From Paracoccaceae bacterium (GTDB taxonomy: Bacteria > Pseudomonadota > Alphaproteobacteria > Rhodobacterales > Rhodobacteraceae): 64,000 bases of DNA. Below are positions 59,125 through 64,000 of this stretch, piece by piece. The stretch spans positions 366,501-430,500 of the forward strand of contig JACKKJ010000002.1 in NCBI GenBank assembly GCA_024236495.1, written 5' to 3'. How positions within the stretch are numbered: the stretch's first letter is position 1; every line of letters begins with the position of its first letter. The notes beneath the pieces are model-generated. The model worked only from the letters and a program-made list of their open reading frames with translations. It was not told the DNA's origin and made no database searches. Made by a program: the position numbers and the translations under genes.

Positions 59125-62029
59125 GAAGGCGTTCCCCCTCTGGGTCGATGAAATGCGGGCTGACGATTTCGACCTCGACCTCGGTCTTCTTCAGAAGGTT
59201 GACGGTGCGAAGCCGTTCGCCCATCCGCGCGGATCCATCCTTCAGATAGCCAAGCGCGATCGAATGACCCAGATGCGGCGAATAGACGACCGAGGTCAGC
59301 CAGCCGTCGTCATGGGCCGCCGTCGCGGGCTTGCCCATCGCAATGAAGTGGCTGCCGGCGGTCAGCGGCTGGCTGGGATCGACGGGCTTCACCCCGACAA
59401 GCCGCAGCCCGTCCTTGGCCACCATCCCCTCGCGCTGCGACAGGACCATGCCGATGGCGTCCTTCTTCTTCGACACCATCTTGCCCAGCCCCATGTTCAG
59501 CGCGGTCGACTGGCCGTTCAACTCGTTGCCCGCCACATGGCCCTTTTCGACGCGCATCACGCCCAGCGCTTCGGTGCCGTAGGCGACCGCGTCGAACTCT
59601 TCCCCCGCTTTCATCAGCGCGCGGATCATCGCATCGCCGTAGCGGGTGGGCACTGCGATCTCATAGGCCAGCTCACCCGAGAAGGAGATGCGGAAAAGCC
59701 GCGCGCGCAGGCCGCCGCAGACGGTGATGTTGGCGCAGGCCATGTAGGGGAATGCCGCGTCGGAAATGTCCTGATCGACGACCTTTTCCAGAAGCCGCCG
59801 CGCGTTCGGGCCAGCGACCGAAAACTGCGCCCAGGCCTCGGTGGTGGAGATCAGCTGCACGTCCATGTCGGGCCAGAGGCACTGGCGGCAGAATTCCAGG
59901 TGCCGGAAGACCGGAACCGCGTTCGCCGTGGTCGTGGTCATCACCCATTCGTCCTCGGCAAGACGCGCGGTGGTGCCGTCGTCCATGACGATCCCGTCCT
60001 CGCGCAGCATCAGGCCATAGCGGACCTTGCCCACCGGCAGCGTCGCGAAGGTGTTGGCGTAGACGCGGTTCAGGAACGCGCCCGCATCCTTGCCCTGGAT
60101 GTCGATCTTGCCAAGCGTGGTCACGTCGCAGATGCCCGCCGAGGCGCGGGTGGCCAGCACTTCGCGGTCGACGGACTGCCGCCAATGGGTTTCGCCCGGT
60201 TTCGGGAACCACTGCGCGCGCAGCCACATGCCCACCTCGACGAAGACCGCGCCCTGTTCGGCGGCCCATTTGTGCGACGGCGTCAGGCGCGTGGGCTTGA
60301 AGTCCTTTTCCCGCGACCGGCCGGCAAGCGCGCCCATCGCGACGGGCGTGTAGGGCGGGCGGTAGATCGTGGTGCCGGTCTCGGGGATCGACTGGCCGGT
60401 CATCTCGGCCATGACGGCAAGGCCAAGCACGTTGCCCGCCTTGCCCTGGTCGGTCGCCATGCCAAGCGTCGTGTAGCGTTTCAGATGCTCGACCGAACGG
60501 AAACCTTCCTGATGGGCAAGCTTCACGTCCTTGACCGTCACGTCGTTCTGCGGATCGACCCAGGCCCGGCCCTTGCCGGGCACATGCCATTTCGGCGTGA
60601 TCGACACCGGTGCGTCTTCGGCTTCGGGCAGATCGAAGGCTGCGGCCTTGTGGCCAAGGTCGGCCAGCGCGGCGGCGGCCGCCTTTGCCCCCGTCTTCAG
60701 CGCGCCATGGGTTGTCAGGTGCCCGGCCGCCGCCCCTGCGGGCAACAATCCGGCGGGTCCGCCCGGCCCCGGGACGAAGGCGGCGATCGCCTCGTCCCAG
60801 ACCGGCCTGCCGCGATGGTGCGAGGTCAGGTGAAGGTTCGGGTTCCAGCCGCCCGACACCGCCAGCGCATCGCATTCGACCGTGCGCGTCCTGCCGGAGC
60901 CGTCGCGCACCTTGATCGAACGCAAGCCCAGACGCCCGGCGCTTCCCGTCACCTCTTCGCCCTTGCGGCTGTCGATGACCGCTGCGATCTCCAGCCCCTT
61001 CGCGCGCAGGTCCGCCGCGGTGCGCAGCCCGTCGTCATTGTTGGTGAAGACCGCAACCCGGCGCCCGGCTGCGACACCCCATCGGTTGGCATATGCCCGC
61101 ACTGCGCCGGCCAGCATGATTCCGGGCCGGTCGTTGTCCTCGAAGGCGATCATCCGTTCGGTCGCGCCCGCCGCAAGGATCGCGCGGCGCGCGTAGATGC
61201 GCCACAGGATCTGCCGGGGCTTGCCTTCCGCGGGCACGGGCACATGGTCGCTCACGCGTTCGACCGCGCCATAGATGCCATGGTCGAAGGCCCCGACGAC
61301 GGTCGTGCGCGTCATCAGGCGAACGTTCGGAAGGCCCGAAAGCTCCGCCAGCGCCTGCGCGGTCCAATCGGCCCCCGACAGCCCGCCGACGCCTTGCGTT
61401 TCGGCCGTGAGCCGTCCGCCCATACGGAAATCCTCATCGGCAAGGATCACCCGCGCGCCCGACCGCCCTGCGGTCAGCGCGGCGGCAAGACCCGAAGGGC
61501 CCGCGCCGATCACCAGGATGTCGCAGTGCAGGAATCCCTTGTCGTAGACATCCGGATCGGGAAGCCGCGACAGGCTGCCCAGACCGGCGGCGCGGCGGAT
61601 GATCGGTTCATAGACCTTCTCCCAGAAGGCCGCGGGCCACATGAAGGTCTTGTAGTAGAAGCCTGCCGCGAAAAAGGGCGACAGCCGGTCGTTGATCGCC
61701 AGCGCATCGAAGGCGAGCGAGGGCCAGCGGTTCTGGCTTTGCGCCGAAAGCCCGTCGAAGAGCTCGGCCACTGTGGCGCGGGTGTTGGGTTCCTGCCGGG
61801 CGCCGGTGCGAAGTTCGACCAGCGCGTTCGGCTCGTCCGACCCAGCCGAGATCGGCCCGCGCGGACGATGATACTTGAAGCTGCGGCCCATCAGCCGCAC
61901 CCCGTTGGCCAGAAGCCCGGAGGCCAGCGTATCGCCGGGATGGCCCTGATAGGACCGCCCGTCGAATGTGAAGGACAGCGTCCCGGACCGGTCGATCAGG
62001 CCGCCCGGGATTCGATTTGACTGGCTCAT
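59117..62029 (-). CDS. soxA: Sarcosine oxidase alpha subunit-like (SoxA/MgdC type)
   Basis: A 970-residue protein. The N-terminal part has a ferredoxin-like fold (FTFDGRSYQGHPGDTLASGLL) without iron-sulfur cysteines, then an NAD(FAD)-binding domain (ILVIGAGPSGLAAALTAGRSG) and a second dinucleotide half (RAILAAGATER). The C-terminal third is a GcvT/aminomethyltransferase-like domain that binds tetrahydrofolate (from about residue 590, TPSHKWAAEQGAVF; later RISFSGELAYEIAVP). It would take the methyl-derived C1 unit as methylene-tetrahydrofolate. Its ATG overlaps the soxD stop codon, and its end overlaps soxG. Confidence 0.93.
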   Translation of the reverse strand: MSQSNRIPGGLIDRSGTLSFTFDGRSYQGHPGDTLASGLLANGVRLMGRSFKYHRPRGPISAGSDEPNALVELRTGARQEPNTRATVAELFDGLSAQSQNRWPSLAFDALAINDRLSPFFAAGFYYKTFMWPAAFWEKVYEPIIRRAAGLGSLSRLPDPDVYDKGFLHCDILVIGAGPSGLAAALTAGRSGARVILADEDFRMGGRLTAETQGVGGLSGADWTAQALAELSGLPNVRLMTRTTVVGAFDHGIYGAVERVSDHVPVPAEGKPRQILWRIYARRAILAAGATERMIAFEDNDRPGIMLAGAVRAYANRWGVAAGRRVAVFTNNDDGLRTAADLRAKGLEIAAVIDSRKGEEVTGSAGRLGLRSIKVRDGSGRTRTVECDALAVSGGWNPNLHLTSHHRGRPVWDEAIAAFVPGPGGPAGLLPAGAAAGHLTTHGALKTGAKAAAAALADLGHKAAAFDLPEAEDAPVSITPKWHVPGKGRAWVDPQNDVTVKDVKLAHQEGFRSVEHLKRYTTLGMATDQGKAGNVLGLAVMAEMTGQSIPETGTTIYRPPYTPVAMGALAGRSREKDFKPTRLTPSHKWAAEQGAVFVEVGMWLRAQWFPKPGETHWRQSVDREVLATRASAGICDVTTLGKIDIQGKDAGAFLNRVYANTFATLPVGKVRYGLMLREDGIVMDDGTTARLAEDEWVMTTTTANAVPVFRHLEFCRQCLWPDMDVQLISTTEAWAQFSVAGPNARRLLEKVVDQDISDAAFPYMACANITVCGGLRARLFRISFSGELAYEIAVPTRYGDAMIRALMKAGEEFDAVAYGTEALGVMRVEKGHVAGNELNGQSTALNMGLGKMVSKKKDAIGMVLSQREGMVAKDGLRLVGVKPVDPSQPLTAGSHFIAMGKPATAAHDDGWLTSVVYSPHLGHSIALGYLKDGSARMGERLRTVNLLKKTEVEVEIVSPHFIDPEGERLRA

Positions 62030-62313
62030 TTGCTTCTTCCCAGTGCGCGGGCCACATCGCGGGCCAGTTCGACCTTGGTGATCTCGTGCGTGACGGTATT
62101 GCGGGTGACGACCAGCCAGGACCGGTCGCCCTGTTCGTGAAACCAGAGTTCCCGGTGTTCGCCTGCGGGGTTGTCACGCAGGAACACATGGTCGTGGAAC
62201 GCCTGTGCGGCGCCTTCGTCCATGCCGTCGGGGCGCCCGATCAGCCGTGCATCGCCCAGATAGACGAATTCCTGCGCGTCGCGGGGGCCAAGAAGGGGGT
62301 GATTGATGATCAT
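62026..62313 (-). CDS. soxD: Sarcosine oxidase delta subunit-like, zinc cysteines missing (SoxD/MgdB type)
   Basis: A 95-residue delta subunit. Typical SoxD begins with a CPxCG motif and uses three cysteines and one histidine to bind zinc. This protein has no cysteine at all: the N-terminus reads MIINHPLLGPRDAQEFVYLG and the later GC position reads HEQGDRSW. The rest of the fold (GEHRELWFHEQG; NTVTHEI) is retained. Loss of the zinc site fits a divergent paralogue such as the MgdB subunit. Sits between soxB (10-base gap) and soxA (ATGA overlap), with a GAGG ribosome binding site. Confidence 0.88.
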   Translation of the reverse strand: MIINHPLLGPRDAQEFVYLGDARLIGRPDGMDEGAAQAFHDHVFLRDNPAGEHRELWFHEQGDRSWLVVTRNTVTHEITKVELARDVARALGRSK

Positions 62314-62323
62314 CTGTCTGACC

Positions 62324-63574
62324 TCAGTGCAGGTTCGGCGTCGGGCCCTGGCCCTTTTCGTCGATGGCCAGGCCCCTCATGAAACGGTCGAAGCGGAACG
62401 CGGTCCCGGTTTCGTGCGGACGGTCCGTCGCCAGAAGATGCGCGAAGCACCATCCGGAGGCAGGTGTCGCCTTGAACCCGCCGTAGCACCAGCCGCCGTT
62501 GAAATAGAGCCCCTCGACATGGGTCTTGTCGATGATCGGGGATCCGTCCATCGACATGTCCATGACCCCGCCCCAGGTGCGCAGAAGACGCGCCCGCCCG
62601 ATCATCGGCATCAGCGCCATGCCGCCCTCGGCGACATCCTCGATCACAGGCAGGTTGCCGCGCTGCGCATAGGAGTTGTAGCCGTCGATGTCGCCACCGA
62701 AGACAAGACCGCCCTTGTCGGACTGGCTGACATAGAAATGCCCTGCTCCAAAGGTCATCACGCCGTCGATCAACGGCTTCAACCCTTCGGAGACGAACGC
62801 CTGAAGCACATGGCTTTCGATCGGCAGGCGCATTCCGGCATGGGCCATCACACGGCTCGACGATCCGGCGACCGCAACCCCGACCTTCTTCGCACCGATG
62901 AAGCCGCGCGTCGTCTCGACGCCAAGGATCCGGCCAGCCTCGATCCGCATCCCCGTCACTTCACAGTTCTGGATCAGGTCCACGCCGCGCAGGTCCGCGC
63001 CGCGCGCGTAGCCCCAGGCCACCGCGTCGTGCCGCGCCGTGCCGCCCCGGCGCTGCATCAGCGCGCCCTTGATCGGGAAGCGGGCATTGTCGAAGTTCAG
63101 GAACGGATACATCGCCCGAACCTGTTCGCGGTCCAGGATATCGGCGTCCGCGCCGTGCAGGATCATCGCGTTGCCGCGCCGCGTCGCCGCATCGCGGGCC
63201 GCGTCGGTATGGAAAAGGTTGATGATCCCGCGCTGGCTGACCATCGCGTTGTAGTTGAAGTCCTGCTCCATCCCCTCCCACAGCTTCATCGAGAATTCGT
63301 AGAAGGGTTCGTTGCCGTCCAGCAGGTAGTTGGACCGGATGATCGTCGTGTTACGGCCGACATTGCCGCCGCCGAGATACCCTTTTTCGAGAACCGCGAT
63401 CCGCGCCTGACGGAATTCCTTCGCCAGGTAATAGGCTGTCGCAAGGCCGTGGCCGCCGCCGCCGACAATCACATAGTCGTAACTGGCTTGCGGGGCGGGG
63501 TCGCGCCAGACCGGCGTCCAGCCGCGGTGGCCGGTCAGCGCCTCCCTGATGACGCGAAGGCCGGAGTATCGCAT
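62324..63574 (-). CDS. soxB: Sarcosine oxidase beta subunit-like (SoxB/MgdA type)
   Basis: A 416-residue flavoprotein. It has the N-terminal helix-and-FAD region (YDYVIVGGGGHGLATAYYL), LEKGYLGGGN, RNTTIIRSNYL and RHDAVAWGYAR, where His182 is the likely covalent FMN attachment residue. It oxidises the N-methyl group of sarcosine or N-methylglutamate. The ATG at 63574 gives the standard length; an upstream start at 63730 adds 52 unrelated residues. First gene of the four-gene unit and read away from tRNA-Arg. Confidence 0.93.
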   Translation of the reverse strand: MRYSGLRVIREALTGHRGWTPVWRDPAPQASYDYVIVGGGGHGLATAYYLAKEFRQARIAVLEKGYLGGGNVGRNTTIIRSNYLLDGNEPFYEFSMKLWEGMEQDFNYNAMVSQRGIINLFHTDAARDAATRRGNAMILHGADADILDREQVRAMYPFLNFDNARFPIKGALMQRRGGTARHDAVAWGYARGADLRGVDLIQNCEVTGMRIEAGRILGVETTRGFIGAKKVGVAVAGSSSRVMAHAGMRLPIESHVLQAFVSEGLKPLIDGVMTFGAGHFYVSQSDKGGLVFGGDIDGYNSYAQRGNLPVIEDVAEGGMALMPMIGRARLLRTWGGVMDMSMDGSPIIDKTHVEGLYFNGGWCYGGFKATPASGWCFAHLLATDRPHETGTAFRFDRFMRGLAIDEKGQGPTPNLH

Positions 63575-63747
63575 GCGGGGGCTCCCTTCGGGCAAAGGCT
63601 CGTTCGCCGCGACTATGCCGGCTGGCCGCGCCGCGACCCCGGGCAAAACCGACACGAAGCCTTGGATTTCAGCCATGGCGAACCGGGGCGCGTGGATCCG
63701 TGGCACGCTTGCCATTCGTCGGCGACCCAATTATCCAAGGTCGCAGC

Positions 63748-63823
63748 GGCCCCGTAGCTCAGGGGATAGAGCGACCGCCTCCTAAGCGGTAGGTCTCAGG
63801 TTCGAATCCTGACGGGGCCGCCA
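63748..63823 (+). tRNA. tRNA-Arg (anticodon CCT)
   Basis: The 76-nt cloverleaf has acceptor GGCCCCG/CGGGGCC, D arm GCTC...GAGC, anticodon stem ACCGC/GCGGT with loop CTCCTAA (anticodon CCT at 63781-63783), T arm TCAGG TTCGAAT CCTGA, discriminator G and encoded CCA. It reads AGG. The flanks (63575-63747 and 63824-63903) show nothing else beyond promoter space and a hairpin. Confidence 0.97.
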
Positions 63824-63851
63824 GATCACCAAGAACACGGGCGTGGCAGGA

Positions 63852-63875
63852 AGCGGCACCCTTCTGGGCGCCGCT
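63852..63875 (-). terminator. Candidate terminator hairpin of the last gene
   Basis: AGCGGCACCC and GGGCGCCGCT form a 10-bp stem with one mismatch and a TTCT loop, about 30 bases after the stop codon of the partial gene at the right edge. No clear T-run follows. Confidence 0.4.
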
Positions 63876-63903
63876 GATGGCCGATGCGGACGCCCGAACC
63901 GGA

Positions 63904-64000
63904 TCAGCCGAACTCGACGGCCCGGTCGCCGGCGGCGTCCTTGACCCGGGTCGGCAGGCCGATGCGGTTCAGAAGGTTGATGAACGGCCGCGGGTCGAGG
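63904..64000 (-). CDS. 3' end of an unrecognised gene, cut by the window edge
   Basis: An open frame enters from the right edge on the minus strand and ends in TGA at 63906-63904, giving the last 31 residues (starting LDPRPFINLLNRIGLPTRV). It has the codon bias of the neighbouring genes. No domain can be assigned from so short a piece. Confidence 0.55.
   Translation of the reverse strand, partial: LDPRPFINLLNRIGLPTRVKDAAGDRAVEFG

Noticed and set aside
59153..62020. A 955-codon plus-strand frame opposite the sarcosine oxidase alpha-like gene
   Set aside because: Antisense shadow of a clear SoxA homologue; composition is unlike any protein family.
63748..64000. Integration site or mobile element next to tRNA-Arg
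   Set aside because: No integrase, no duplicated tRNA end and no composition change were visible on the side of the tRNA inside this window.

Overview
The window is high-GC chromosomal DNA from an alphaproteobacterium, most likely a member of the Rhodobacterales (Rhodobacteraceae/Paracoccaceae). The pointers are a DUF1013/TrcR gene, a DUF2794 gene, a DUF3035/BamF lipoprotein, a DUF1674 SdhAF4-like gene, a zinc-free type B L36, a DinB with an N-terminal Cys4 extension, and short GGGGG...CCCCCGGACCCCC intergenic repeats of a type I associate with this order. No prophage, insertion sequence, CRISPR array or replication origin was seen. Coding density is very high, and no gene-free stretch exceeds about 300 bases except around the two tRNA genes.

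Layout. 0-9 kb holds housekeeping and small modules: trcR, a secreted RNase T2, an NlpC/P60 hydrolase translationally coupled to an M17 aminopeptidase, an HPt-like protein, a bicarbonate-uptake trio (beta-carbonic anhydrase, SbtA-type permease, PII-like SbtB), DinB and an N-formylglutamate amidohydrolase. 9-12 kb holds tRNA-Val, rpmJ, an SMR (SugE/Gdx) exporter and a cysteine-free caspase-fold protein with peptidoglycan-binding repeats. 11.7-20.3 kb is one minus-strand operon: a complete branched-chain-amino-acid-type (HAAT) ABC importer flanked by two AMP-forming acyl-CoA ligase homologues, so it probably imports and activates a carboxylic acid. 20.5-25.1 kb holds an MFS transporter and the divergent oxyR/katG pair. 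25.2-28.5 kb holds a PAS hybrid kinase/response-regulator pair and a histidine phosphatase.

28.5-40.1 kb is a long minus-strand housekeeping run (rsmB-like, heparinase-like, purH, lspA, bamF-like, two M16 proteases, mutL, rmuC). 40.1-43.4 kb has an sdhAF4-like gene, dapB, rbfA, a phosphodiester glycosidase-like gene and truB.

43.5-63.6 kb is the most interesting part: a locus for methylated amines. It has an Fe-S/FMN/FAD OYE-type dehydrogenase, a non-pyrrolysine MttB-family methyltransferase, an aldehyde dehydrogenase, a GlnT/GmaS-type ligase, three glutamate-synthase-like subunits (GlxB/C/D = MgsA/B/C type), a transport operon (three very small membrane proteins plus an APC permease, preceded by a possible 15-codon leader ORF), two unrecognised membrane proteins, an XRE-cupin and a GlxA/AraC regulator, and a four-subunit soxBDAG-type oxidase. 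Together the ligase, the three synthase subunits and the four-subunit dehydrogenase match the full gene set of the N-methylglutamate pathway: methylamine to gamma-glutamylmethylamide to N-methylglutamate to glutamate plus a folate-bound C1 unit. The SoxD-like subunit has lost every cysteine, which fits a role other than classical sarcosine oxidase. The window closes with tRNA-Arg and the 3' end of an unrecognised gene.
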